A stretch of 64,000 nt of DNA from Phocaeicola faecalis (GTDB lineage Bacteria > Bacteroidota > Bacteroidia > Bacteroidales > Bacteroidaceae): assembly GCF_021730445.1 (NCBI RefSeq), contig NZ_JADNRM010000012.1:53245-117244 (forward strand), read 5' to 3'. The position numbers were made by a program, and so were the translations under genes. Within the stretch, counting starts at the first letter, position 1. Each line of letters opens with the position of its first letter. Below the pieces are notes generated by a model. The model saw only the letters and a list, made by a program, of their open reading frames with translations, was not told the DNA's origin and did no database searches. Below are positions 9,995 to 18,566 of this stretch, one piece after another.

Positions 9995-11212
9995 ATGAAG
10001 AAATATTTAATAGCCTTTACTTGTTCGGCACTGCTGGCAGCCTGCACAGGTGCCCCAAAACAAGAATCCACCACAAACGGATTCATAGAAGACAACATCA
10101 CTTTTGCACGTGAGCAACTGGGCAAAGAAATCGGTGTGATTGAAGCCAGCGGAAAGTGCCTTAATCCTGTAACTTTAAAACCAGACAGCACCGTATTTTA
10201 TTGTGATTACACTGACTGGCGAAGTGGATTCTTTCCCGGTTCCATCTGGTATCTGTATGAACTAAGCGGAGACTCCACCTTGCTACCTTTGGCTACCAAA
10301 TACACCAATGCCATAGAAGACACCAAAAATCTAACCTGGCACCATGACGTAGGCTTTATGGTTAATTGCAGTTTCGGCAACGGCCTCCGACTGGCTCACA
10401 TCCCCGGATATAAAGAAGTGATGATTCAAACCGCTCGTTCATTGTCTACCCGCTTCCGCCCTGTACCGGGCGTTATCCAGTCATGGGACGCAACAAGAGG
10501 ATGGCAGGCTGAACGAGGCTGGGAGTGTCCGGTAATTATTGATAATATGATGAATCTGGAATTATTGTTTGAAGCGACAAAGCTATCAGGCGATTCAACT
10601 TTCTACCATATTGCAGTCAGCCATGCCGACCGCACCATGCAAGAGCATTTCCGCGCCGACGGAAGTTGTTATCATGTGATAGACTACAGCCTAAATGACA
10701 ATAGCGTACGCCATCGGCAAACGGCGCAAGGATATGCCGACGAATCTACCTGGAGCCGCGGACAAGCTTGGGCCATCTATGGTTATACGGTTTGCTATCG
10801 CGAAACAGGCGACCGCAAATATATGGAGCAGGCCCTGAAGACCTTTAATATGATGAAAAACCATCCACGTATGCCTGAAGACTTCATTCCATATTGGGAC
10901 ATGGATGCCCCCAATATTCCCAATGAGCCGCGCGATGCCTCCAGTGCTGCCTGTATCGCTTCTGCACTTTATGAAATCAGCACTATGGATGTAAAAAATG
11001 CGGAAGAATATAAAGAATATGCCGACGGCATTATGAAGTCGCTGGCATCTCCCGCTTATCGGGCTGAGCCGGGCAAAAACGGCAATTTCCTGTTAATGCA
11101 CTCGGTAGGAAGTATCCCTCACAATCAAGAGATTGATGTTCCGCTGAATTATGCCGATTATTATTTCATGGAAGCCCTAAAACGGAAACATGATATTGAA
11201 AATAAACGGTAA
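9995..11212 (+). CDS. GH88 unsaturated glucuronyl hydrolase (PUL1)
   Basis: This 405-residue lipoprotein (LAAC, Cys about 17) has the (alpha/alpha)6 GH88 layout. The two catalytic aspartates of the family are visible as HHDVGF (Asp118) and PVIIDNMMNLE (Asp183), and WSRGQAWAIYG (253-263) and EPRDASSAA (311-319) are also typical. GH88 hydrates the vinyl ether of the unsaturated uronic acid left by a lyase, releasing it from the oligosaccharide. It is the last gene of PUL1 and lies 7 bp after the lyase. GH105 is the nearest alternative, but the HDVGF motif favours GH88. Confidence 0.92.
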   Translation: MKKYLIAFTCSALLAACTGAPKQESTTNGFIEDNITFAREQLGKEIGVIEASGKCLNPVTLKPDSTVFYCDYTDWRSGFFPGSIWYLYELSGDSTLLPLATKYTNAIEDTKNLTWHHDVGFMVNCSFGNGLRLAHIPGYKEVMIQTARSLSTRFRPVPGVIQSWDATRGWQAERGWECPVIIDNMMNLELLFEATKLSGDSTFYHIAVSHADRTMQEHFRADGSCYHVIDYSLNDNSVRHRQTAQGYADESTWSRGQAWAIYGYTVCYRETGDRKYMEQALKTFNMMKNHPRMPEDFIPYWDMDAPNIPNEPRDASSAACIASALYEISTMDVKNAEEYKEYADGIMKSLASPAYRAEPGKNGNFLLMHSVGSIPHNQEIDVPLNYADYYFMEALKRKHDIENKR

Positions 11213-11234
11213 CAAGCCGCACATATCATCCTAT

Positions 11235-11266
11235 ACTGCAGGGGCAGACATTCTGTCCCTACAGTA
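11235..11266. terminator. Hairpin at the convergent junction of GH88 and threonine aldolase genes
   Basis: ACTGCAGGGGCAGA and TCTGTCCCTACAGT pair imperfectly around CAT. The only gene-free stretch here is 46 bp between two convergent genes, so a bidirectional terminator is likely. The core CTGCAGGGGCAG resembles the CTGTAGGGGCAG core of the longer repeat elements at 18397 and 55432. Confidence 0.45.
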
Positions 11267-12275
11267 ACTTAATACGTTCAATAAGTAAATCAATATCTTC
11301 GTCTGTCGTGTCCCAAGAAGTGACAAGGCGCATTTCGTTCTTAGCATCATTCCAAAAATAGAAATGATAAAACTCCTGCAGTTTATCCTCTTTTTCGCGA
11401 GGCATAATGAAGAATAACTGATTGCTTTCTACCGGTTGGGTAAACGTCACATCCGGCATGGCTTGCAAAGCCTCAGCAAGTTTTGCAGCCATTTCATTGG
11501 CGTGCCGGGCACATCGCAACCACAGGTTATCAGTCAGGAAAGCAGTAAATTGGCAAGATATATAGCGCATCTTACTTGCCAGTTGGCAAGCCTGCTTGCG
11601 GGCGTAGCGAGCTTCTTTCATCAAATCCGGATTGAAAACCACTACACATTCAGCTCCCATCAAGCCGTTCTTTGTTCCACCCAAAGTCAAGGTATCTACT
11701 CCGCATGCTCCCGAAACTTCATCCAAGCTGACTCCCAATGCTGCCGCAGCATTGGAGATGCGCGCACCGTCCATGTGCAGCAACAAACCGTGTTCGTGTG
11801 CAAACGTTGTCAAAGCGCGTACTTCGGCTGGAGTATAAACAGTGCCGAGTTCTGTGCATTGGCTGATATAGACCGCTCCCGGTTGAGAGTGATGCTCCAC
11901 ACCAAAGTTTATCATATAAGGTTTCAGGAGTTCCGGTGTCAGCTTTCCGTCAGGAGTAGGGATTGTGCGCATGAAACATCCGGTAGCCTTGCTTGGTGCT
12001 CCACATTCGTCTACTGCTATATGTGCGGTGTCGGCACAAAATATAATGTGATAAGGGCGTGTCATTAATTGCAATGCCATCGTATTGCTGCCTGTTCCGT
12101 TAAAGACAAACAGGGGCTCACAGGGACGTGCAAACTGTTCTTTTACTTTTCGGGTTGCTTCTTCTGTCCAAGGGTCGTCACCATAGCCGAAGGCATGGTC
12201 TGTGTTTGCCGTCATCAGTGCTTCCATTATTTGAGGATGTACACTGGAATTATTGTCGGATGCAAAACTTCTCAT
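11259..12275 (-). CDS. ltaE: Low-specificity L-threonine aldolase
   Basis: This 338-residue PLP enzyme splits L-threonine or L-allo-threonine into glycine and acetaldehyde in the cytoplasm. The N-terminus MRSFASDNNSSVHP is characteristic of the family. HMDGARI (Asp169, binds the PLP pyridine nitrogen) and the Schiff-base lysine in LGGTKNG (Lys202) are present, and FNGTGSNT (58-65) forms the phosphate-binding region. It is monocistronic and convergent with PUL1. A good promoter lies just upstream. Confidence 0.93.
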   Translation of the reverse strand: MRSFASDNNSSVHPQIMEALMTANTDHAFGYGDDPWTEEATRKVKEQFARPCEPLFVFNGTGSNTMALQLMTRPYHIIFCADTAHIAVDECGAPSKATGCFMRTIPTPDGKLTPELLKPYMINFGVEHHSQPGAVYISQCTELGTVYTPAEVRALTTFAHEHGLLLHMDGARISNAAAALGVSLDEVSGACGVDTLTLGGTKNGLMGAECVVVFNPDLMKEARYARKQACQLASKMRYISCQFTAFLTDNLWLRCARHANEMAAKLAEALQAMPDVTFTQPVESNQLFFIMPREKEDKLQEFYHFYFWNDAKNEMRLVTSWDTTDEDIDLLIERIKLL

Positions 12276-12303
12276 AGTAGAATCTTGAATTATAATTTTC
12301 GTG

Positions 12304-12334
12304 CAAAGTTAATCCCTTTCTTCCAATTGACAAT
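12304..12334 (-). promoter_or_regulatory. Promoter of threonine aldolase gene
   Basis: On the minus strand, TAACTTTG (12304-12311) matches the -7 consensus TAnnTTTG and ATTG (12331-12334) stands 19 bp upstream as a near -33 TTTG. The start codon follows about 28 bp downstream. Confidence 0.6.
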
Positions 12335-12438
12335 GAAACAGCATTAAAATACATTCGAAAAGAAAGTATCACATGGCTGTATCATCTATGTAACACCTAT
12401 AACCGACCTTTGCGCTGAATAAAAAAACAAGCTAAAGA

Positions 12439-15204
12439 ATGATGAATACAAAGAAGAGAGAGTTTGGACTCATAATCATTTTCCTGTTTTTGGCCATATC
12501 CATTCAGGCGGCAGCACTGCGAGGAAGCGTGACCGACAAAATAACAAATGAACCGCTCATCGGTGCTGTCATACAAATCAGTGGTACTACCACAGGGGCA
12601 ATTACTGATTTGGACGGCAATTTCGAGCTGGCCGGATTGAGAAACGGGACTTACAAACTGGTTATATCGTATGTTTCTTATAAAACATTGACTTTGGAGG
12701 TAGCTGTCAATGGCATGTCAGAAATAAATATAACATTGGAACCGGATAACCAACAACTGAAAGAAGTAGTGGTAGTGGCAGAAGCCAAGAGGAATACAGA
12801 AAATGCCCTGATTACCCGGCAACGCACCAGCCTGGTGATGCAGACCGGGGTCTCCGCACAACAAATTACCAAGACACAAGACAAGGATGCCTCCGAAGTA
12901 ATTCGTCGGGTGCCGGGTATCAGCATTATTGAAGAGAAATTCGTAATGGTACGCGGCCTTTCGCAACGGTACAATAATGTGTGGATAAACAATAGTGCCG
13001 TGCCCAGTTCGGAAGCCGACGCACGCGCCTTTTCCTTCGATATCATTCCTTCCTCACAACTGGACAATATGTTGGTCGTGAAATCTCCGGCTCCCGAATA
13101 TCCAGCCGATTTCAGTGGCGGATTTATTCTGGTGAATACCAAGGATGTTCCGAACAGTAACCTGCTGAACATCTCGGTAGGGGGAAGTATCAATGACCGA
13201 ACTCATTTTAAAGACTTTCAATATAATAAAGGAAGCGGTACGGACTTTCTGGGATTCGACAACGGATTGCGCAGTTTGAATGGCGGCATCAACGCGGTAC
13301 TGAATCCGATGAATAACGGTTATGACTTGCTGAACAACGGACTGAACAACGATTGGACCATAAAGAACCGCAAGCCTGTAGCCGACCTCAGCCTGAGCAT
13401 GAATGTCGCCCATCGCTGGGTGAGCGAAAGCGGTCGCACGTTGGCCATGCTGGGCGCTGTGAACTACAGCAATACCTACAAAACATATCTGAATATGGAT
13501 AATAATTTGTATGGTGCCTACGACATCACTCACGACCGTTCCAACTATTTGCGCAAGGGGGTGGACGACCAGTATAATCACAATGCACGTGTGGGAGTCA
13601 TGTTGAACCTCACTTATGTACCGGCAAGCGGAAACAGCCGTTATGAATTCAAGAACATCTTCAACCAATTGGGAAAAGACCGCTATACGTATCGCAAGGG
13701 AACGGATGCGCAGAGCGATTATGAAGAGAGTGCAGAGTATTATTACCAAAGCCGCACCACCTACAACGGACAGTTTACCGGAAAACATACATGGGGCGAT
13801 ATGGATAAGCTGGATTGGAGTGCCGGATATTCTTATGCCAACCGGAATATGCCCGACCGCCGCCGGTACAACACGGTGCTGAATACGGATACCAATCAGT
13901 TGGAAGTAGAGAACCTGAATGAAATCAACCGTGAGTTCTCGCGTCTGGATGAACACATCCTGTCAGCCAACCTCAACTATCAGCATGATTTCGCATTCGG
14001 AGATTTTACTCCCACGCTCAAACTGGGAGGATATACGGAATACCGTACGCGTGAATACAATACACGCCTCTTCATTTACAGTTGGAAAAACGGTTTACCT
14101 AGTAGCTACCGTGTGATGAATGTGCCTGATGAACTGATGCAGGAAAAGAATTATGGTGAAGATAAATTGTATCTGCTGGAACAGGTGGACTGGCGTAATA
14201 ACTATGAAGGAAACAATATGCTGGGGGCAGGCTATGTGGGCGCGAATCTTCCTCTCGGCAAGTGGAACGTGTATGCAGGCGTCCGCTTTGAGCACAGCCG
14301 GATGGAATTGGTCAGCCATACACAAAAGAACGAAAAGAGCCCGACCAGTGTCTATTACACCTATAATGATTTCTTTCCATCGCTCAATGCTGCCTATCGC
14401 CTCAACGAGCAGCACCAGTTCAGGCTGTCGTATGGACGCACAGTGAACCGTCCCGAGTTCCGCGAAGTCTCTTCTTCGGTTTATTATGACTTTGACTTGG
14501 CCAGTAACGTGCAAGGTAATTACGACCTGAAAGCAGCTTATATTGATAATATTGATTTGGGGTATGAGTACTATCCCAGTAACGGTGAACTGGTTTCAGT
14601 ATCATTATTCTATAAGAAATTCAAGAATCCCATAGAATGGACATATACCGTGGCCGGAGGAACGGACTTGATTTATTCTTATATCAATGCCAAAGGAGCC
14701 GATAATTATGGTGTGGAGGTGGATATACGCAAGAATCTGGATTTTATCGGTATGAGAAACTTCAGCATCAGTCTGAATGGGGCACTGATAAAGAGTAAAG
14801 TGAATTTTGAAGCCGGGTCTAAAGAAGAAGACCGGCCGATGCAGGGACAATCTCCCTATCTGATTAATGCGGGGCTCTTCTATCAACATCCTAAGACGGG
14901 ATGGAATGTTGCCTTGCTCTACAACCGTATCGGCAAGCGCATCATCGGTGTAGGACGCAGTTTGGGCAGTGCGGGAAACGAAGTACGCGTGCCCGACTCA
15001 TACGAAATGCCGCGCAATGCCATTGACTTGAGCGCCTCTAAGAAATTCGGCAAGCTGGAAGTGAAAGCCGCTATCCGCGATGTGCTGGCCGAAAAGGTGT
15101 CGTTCAAACAATTTGAAGACACAGGGCATGGCGAAGTACAGCAGATAACCCGCCGGTTTAAGCCGGGACGCAGTTTCAACTTAAACATAAGCTATAATTT
15201 TTAA
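12439..15204 (+). CDS. TonB-dependent outer-membrane receptor with carboxypeptidase-like domain (no SusD partner)
   Basis: This 921-residue protein has a signal peptide (about 1-25), a carboxypeptidase-regulatory-like domain (about 27-112, with TTTGAITDLDGNFEL), a plug (about 120-235, with EVIRRVPGISIIEEKFVMVR) and a barrel ending in NLNISYNF. The plug lacks the DEVVVVGYG form of SusC proteins and no SusD gene follows, so this belongs to the non-Sus class of TonB receptors. Downstream by 34 bp is a lipoprotein with beta-helix-like repeats that probably shares the transcript. The cargo is unknown. Confidence 0.88.
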   Translation: MMNTKKREFGLIIIFLFLAISIQAAALRGSVTDKITNEPLIGAVIQISGTTTGAITDLDGNFELAGLRNGTYKLVISYVSYKTLTLEVAVNGMSEINITLEPDNQQLKEVVVVAEAKRNTENALITRQRTSLVMQTGVSAQQITKTQDKDASEVIRRVPGISIIEEKFVMVRGLSQRYNNVWINNSAVPSSEADARAFSFDIIPSSQLDNMLVVKSPAPEYPADFSGGFILVNTKDVPNSNLLNISVGGSINDRTHFKDFQYNKGSGTDFLGFDNGLRSLNGGINAVLNPMNNGYDLLNNGLNNDWTIKNRKPVADLSLSMNVAHRWVSESGRTLAMLGAVNYSNTYKTYLNMDNNLYGAYDITHDRSNYLRKGVDDQYNHNARVGVMLNLTYVPASGNSRYEFKNIFNQLGKDRYTYRKGTDAQSDYEESAEYYYQSRTTYNGQFTGKHTWGDMDKLDWSAGYSYANRNMPDRRRYNTVLNTDTNQLEVENLNEINREFSRLDEHILSANLNYQHDFAFGDFTPTLKLGGYTEYRTREYNTRLFIYSWKNGLPSSYRVMNVPDELMQEKNYGEDKLYLLEQVDWRNNYEGNNMLGAGYVGANLPLGKWNVYAGVRFEHSRMELVSHTQKNEKSPTSVYYTYNDFFPSLNAAYRLNEQHQFRLSYGRTVNRPEFREVSSSVYYDFDLASNVQGNYDLKAAYIDNIDLGYEYYPSNGELVSVSLFYKKFKNPIEWTYTVAGGTDLIYSYINAKGADNYGVEVDIRKNLDFIGMRNFSISLNGALIKSKVNFEAGSKEEDRPMQGQSPYLINAGLFYQHPKTGWNVALLYNRIGKRIIGVGRSLGSAGNEVRVPDSYEMPRNAIDLSASKKFGKLEVKAAIRDVLAEKVSFKQFEDTGHGEVQQITRRFKPGRSFNLNISYNF

Positions 15205-15238
15205 AACAAGAACTATTTCATTAGTAACTAATCAATAA

Positions 15239-16810
15239 ATGAAAATGAAGACGAACAAGTTTATGACTTATGCTTTCTCGGCCATGATGCTGGGAAGCCT
15301 GGCTGCTTGCAGCAGTGATGATCCTGAACCCGACAAAGGCGGAGGCGAAGGTGGGGCAACGGACACGCCTTACGTATGGGGAACTGAAGGCTCTATCAAG
15401 ACGTGTGACCATTTGTTGTTCAATGATGATAAGTCTGAAAACGAAAAAGGTACAGTGATAGGAAATGGTGACCAGGAATTTGTGTTCAAAGGGACCCAGA
15501 CCCTTGCCAAAGGTACATACCTGCTGAAAGGATGGGTGTATGTAGGCGCAGGTTCTACATTGACCATCGAACCGGGAACCGTTATCAAAGGCGATAAAGA
15601 CACGCAGGCTGCCTTGATTGTGGAGCCGGGCGGAAAGCTGATAGCCGAAGGAAAGCAGGACGCTCCTATCGTATTTACTTCTGAAATGCCGAAAGGACAA
15701 CGCAAACCCGGTGATTGGGGCGGTTTGATTATCTGTGGTAAAGCCAAAAATAATTATGGGGTACTGAATCAGCAGATTGAAGGCGGCCCCCGCACCAAAC
15801 ACGGAGGGGAAGATGATGCTGACAATTCCGGGATTATTCGTTATGTCCGTGTAGAGTTTGCCGGTTATCCCTTTATGAAAGATAAAGAAATCAACGGCAT
15901 TACGTTCGGCTCGGTCGGCAGCGGTACTACCATTGACCACTTGCAGGTTTCTTATTCCAACGACGATTCTTATGAATGGTTCGGCGGTTCTGTAAACTGT
16001 AAGTATTTAGTTGCCTACAATGGTTGGGATGACGAGTTTGACACCGACAACGGATTCTCCGGCAAAGTACAATACTGCTTGTCTATCCGCGATCCGAGAA
16101 TTGCCGACACCTCACAGTCGAATGGGTTTGAATCGGACAACTGTGCCGATGGTTCTTTGGTTTCTCCCTATACAACGGCTGTATTCAGTAACGTCACTTT
16201 CATTGGCCCGCTGGGACGAGATGCCAACTTTGTCAATGATGAAAGCTACATCAATGCCGGCAACTTCAATCCTAATAATGGTTCGGCGCTCGGAAAATTC
16301 CAATCAGCGATGCAAATCCGCCGTTCCAGCCGTTTGAATTGCTTCAACTCTGTAGCAGTGGGATATCCTGTCGGTTTGATTATCGACGGCGAGAAAGGAA
16401 ATACTGTGAAACAAGCGCAAGAGGGCATTATCAATTTGCAGAATATTTGGTTTGCCGGTATGACAGTCACCGGTTCGGATGCCAACAAAGTGTATGATGA
16501 CGTATTATATGATGCAGCAAATAAAACCGTGATCGATGCCAATCAGGAATCTTACTCTTCCAGTTTTTTCAAAGCACAAAAAGGGAATAAGGTACTTGCC
16601 GACATGAACGAACTGAACTTTAAAGACAGGCGCGGCATCGGTGTGAATTATATGCCAAATGCAGGCAGTCCCGTATTGACTGCCGCTTCATTTGACAATG
16701 CCTTATTAGGCAATGGCTTTGATAAAGTAGACTATATCGGAGCATTCGGAGCGGATGACAATTGGCTGGACGGTTGGACAAATTTTGACCCTAACAATAC
16801 AGACTACTAA
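15239..16810 (+). CDS. Surface lipoprotein with beta-helix-like repeats, partner of the upstream TonB receptor
   Basis: This 523-residue protein has a lipoprotein signal (LAAC, Cys24) followed by an acidic and glycine-rich linker (SSDDPEPDKGGGEGG). The body contains GSTLTIEPGTVIKG, DAPIVFTSE and DWGGLIICGKA, a pattern seen in right-handed parallel beta-helix proteins of Bacteroidetes. The middle part (YSNDDSYEWFGGSVNCKYL) is conserved in that group. I recognise the family but not a function. Its position 34 bp after a TonB receptor without SusD suggests it is the receptor's surface-exposed partner; that is inference. Confidence 0.75.
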   Translation: MKMKTNKFMTYAFSAMMLGSLAACSSDDPEPDKGGGEGGATDTPYVWGTEGSIKTCDHLLFNDDKSENEKGTVIGNGDQEFVFKGTQTLAKGTYLLKGWVYVGAGSTLTIEPGTVIKGDKDTQAALIVEPGGKLIAEGKQDAPIVFTSEMPKGQRKPGDWGGLIICGKAKNNYGVLNQQIEGGPRTKHGGEDDADNSGIIRYVRVEFAGYPFMKDKEINGITFGSVGSGTTIDHLQVSYSNDDSYEWFGGSVNCKYLVAYNGWDDEFDTDNGFSGKVQYCLSIRDPRIADTSQSNGFESDNCADGSLVSPYTTAVFSNVTFIGPLGRDANFVNDESYINAGNFNPNNGSALGKFQSAMQIRRSSRLNCFNSVAVGYPVGLIIDGEKGNTVKQAQEGIINLQNIWFAGMTVTGSDANKVYDDVLYDAANKTVIDANQESYSSSFFKAQKGNKVLADMNELNFKDRRGIGVNYMPNAGSPVLTAASFDNALLGNGFDKVDYIGAFGADDNWLDGWTNFDPNNTDY

Positions 16811-16849
16811 TACTCTTTTCTGAATACACACAAATAGCGAGTGATTTTT

Positions 16850-16892
16850 ACGGAGATTCTATGGGTAAAGTCGTAGAATCTCCGTATTTTTG
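16850..16892 (+). terminator. Rho-independent terminator after the beta-helix lipoprotein gene
   Basis: ACGGAGATTCTA (16850-16861) and TAGAATCTCCGT (16874-16885) form a perfect 12-bp stem with a 12-nt loop, followed by ATTTTTG. It ends the TonB receptor/lipoprotein transcript before manA. Confidence 0.85.
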
Positions 16893-16926
16893 TATCCGAA
16901 CCTAAAAACATTTAATATATATACCT

Positions 16927-17898
16927 ATGTATCCATTAAAATTTAACCCCATTCTGAAATCCACCATCTGGGGTGGCGAAAAGATTATCCCGTTCAAACA
17001 TCTTGCAACCGAACAGGCACAAGTAGGTGAAAGCTGGGAAATCTCGAATGTTCCGGGCGACGAGTCAGTTGTTGCCAATGGTACAGACGCAGGTAAAAAC
17101 CTGAGTGACATGGTAAAAGAATACAAAGGAGCGCTAGTAGGTGAAAGCAACTATCAACGTTTCGGAGATAACTTCCCTTTGCTAATTAAATTCATCGATG
17201 CTTGCGATGATCTTTCCATACAGGTTCACCCCGATGACGAACTTGCCAAGAAACGCCACAACTCAATGGGAAAGACAGAAATGTGGTATGTTATCGACAA
17301 TGCAGGCGGCAAAGCTCATCTTCGTTCCGGATTGAAAAAGAAAATCACTCCTGACGAATACGCGGCAATGATTGCAGACAATACAATCTGCGATGCCTTG
17401 GCAGACTATGCTGTTCAGCCGGGAGATGTATTCTTCCTGCCTGCCGGACGAATCCATAGCATTGGTGCCGGATGCTTTATTGCAGAAATCCAGCAGACAT
17501 CCAATGTAACCTATCGTATCTATGACTTTAACCGCAAGGACAAGAACGGCAATACACGTGAATTGCATACCGAGCTGTCGAAGGACGCCATCGATTACAC
17601 TGTGGAAGAAGACTACCGCACCGACTATACACCGGAACAAAACAAACCGGTGGAACTGGTAACCTGCCCCTACTTTACCACTTCTGTATACGATTTGACA
17701 GAAAACATGACTATGGATTACAGTGAACTGGATTCTTTTGTAATCTATATCTGCATGGAAGGCTCATGCACGGTAACCGACAATGAGGGTAATTCATTGG
17801 AAGTTCAAGCAGGAGAGTCCATACTGTTCCCGGCTACCACCAAAGAAGTAAATGTAGCGGTAAACGGTCATGTGAAGTTCCTGGAGACTTATGTATAA
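16927..17898 (+). CDS. manA: Class I mannose-6-phosphate isomerase
   Basis: This 323-residue cytoplasmic zinc enzyme interconverts mannose-6-phosphate and fructose-6-phosphate. The zinc ligands of the cupin-fold family are visible: QVHPDDE (Gln99, His101), KTEMWYV (Glu118) and PAGRIHSIGAG (His177). The length matches the short bacterial form. It may feed mannose-derived sugar phosphate into glycolysis, which would fit the mannosylglucose phosphorylase encoded at 25233-26411, although it is on the opposite strand and not in that operon. A deaminase gene follows after 25 bp. Confidence 0.93.
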   Translation: MYPLKFNPILKSTIWGGEKIIPFKHLATEQAQVGESWEISNVPGDESVVANGTDAGKNLSDMVKEYKGALVGESNYQRFGDNFPLLIKFIDACDDLSIQVHPDDELAKKRHNSMGKTEMWYVIDNAGGKAHLRSGLKKKITPDEYAAMIADNTICDALADYAVQPGDVFFLPAGRIHSIGAGCFIAEIQQTSNVTYRIYDFNRKDKNGNTRELHTELSKDAIDYTVEEDYRTDYTPEQNKPVELVTCPYFTTSVYDLTENMTMDYSELDSFVIYICMEGSCTVTDNEGNSLEVQAGESILFPATTKEVNVAVNGHVKFLETYV

Positions 17899-17923
17899 TC
17901 CAATCTTGCTGATATAAGCAACT

Positions 17924-18391
17924 ATGACTAAAAAAGAACTTATGCGGAAAGCCATCGAGCTTTCCATTGAGAATGTAGCAAACGGAGGAGGACCTTTCGG
18001 AGCCGTTATCGCTAAAGGCGGAGAAATAATAGCGACGGGGGTCAACCGGGTAACCGCTTCGTGTGACCCCACCGCCCATGCTGAAGTAAGTGCCATACGC
18101 GCCGCCACTGCTAAATTGAGAACGTTCGACTTAAGCGGATATGAAATCTATACTTCCTGCGAACCCTGTCCCATGTGTTTGGGTGCTATCTATTGGGCAC
18201 GATTGGATAAGATGTATTACGCTAATAATAAGACGGATGCAAAGAATATAGGTTTCGATGATTCATTTATCTATGATGAACTGGAACTGAAACCGGAAGA
18301 CAGAAAGCTTCCCTCTGAAGTGATGTTACGCGAAGAAGCTATTAAAGCATTCGAAGCATGGAGTTCTAAAACAGACAAGATAGAATATTAA
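17924..18391 (+). CDS. guaD: Guanine deaminase-like CMP/dCMP-type zinc deaminase
   Basis: This 155-residue protein has the deaminase zinc site HAEVSAIRAA (His52, catalytic Glu54) and PCPMCLGA (Cys82, Cys85). The C-terminal FDDSFIYDELELK resembles bacterial guanine deaminases, which convert guanine to xanthine. tRNA adenosine deaminase (TadA) is the main alternative. The length and the C-terminal extension favour a free-base deaminase. It lies 25 bp after manA and may be co-transcribed with it. Confidence 0.8.
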   Translation: MTKKELMRKAIELSIENVANGGGPFGAVIAKGGEIIATGVNRVTASCDPTAHAEVSAIRAATAKLRTFDLSGYEIYTSCEPCPMCLGAIYWARLDKMYYANNKTDAKNIGFDDSFIYDELELKPEDRKLPSEVMLREEAIKAFEAWSSKTDKIEY

Positions 18392-18396
18392 AAAAA

Positions 18397-18549
18397 TGGA
18401 GGTGTGTCAAAACTAAAATGCCTATCCAATCGTCAGCTGTAGGGGCAGGGTTTGCCTGCCCGAAGACACAAAGTAAACTGTTTTCGGGCGAGCGAACCTC
18501 GCCCCTACGAACAAAACGACAGTATTATCCACATTTTGACACAACCCCA
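18397..18549. repeat. MITE-like palindromic repeat, copy A
   Basis: This ~150-bp element has terminal inverted repeats GTGTCAAAA (left) and TTTTGACAC (right). It contains two internal hairpins, GGGCAGG/CCTGCCC and GGGCGAG/CTCGCCC, and its two halves are imperfect inverted copies of each other. A nearly identical copy in the opposite orientation is at 55432-55588. It encodes no protein and fills the convergent junction between the deaminase gene and the symporter gene. Confidence 0.85.
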
Positions 18550-18566
18550 TTTCTATATAAATGATA

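Noticed and set aside
13054..13956. Long open frames opposite real genes (for example 13054-13956, 42269-43027 on the minus strand and 59408-60193, 25590-26378, 62653-63291 on the plus strand)
   Set aside because: They lie fully inside confidently assigned genes on the other strand, have no recognisable domains and have low-complexity composition typical of antisense frames.
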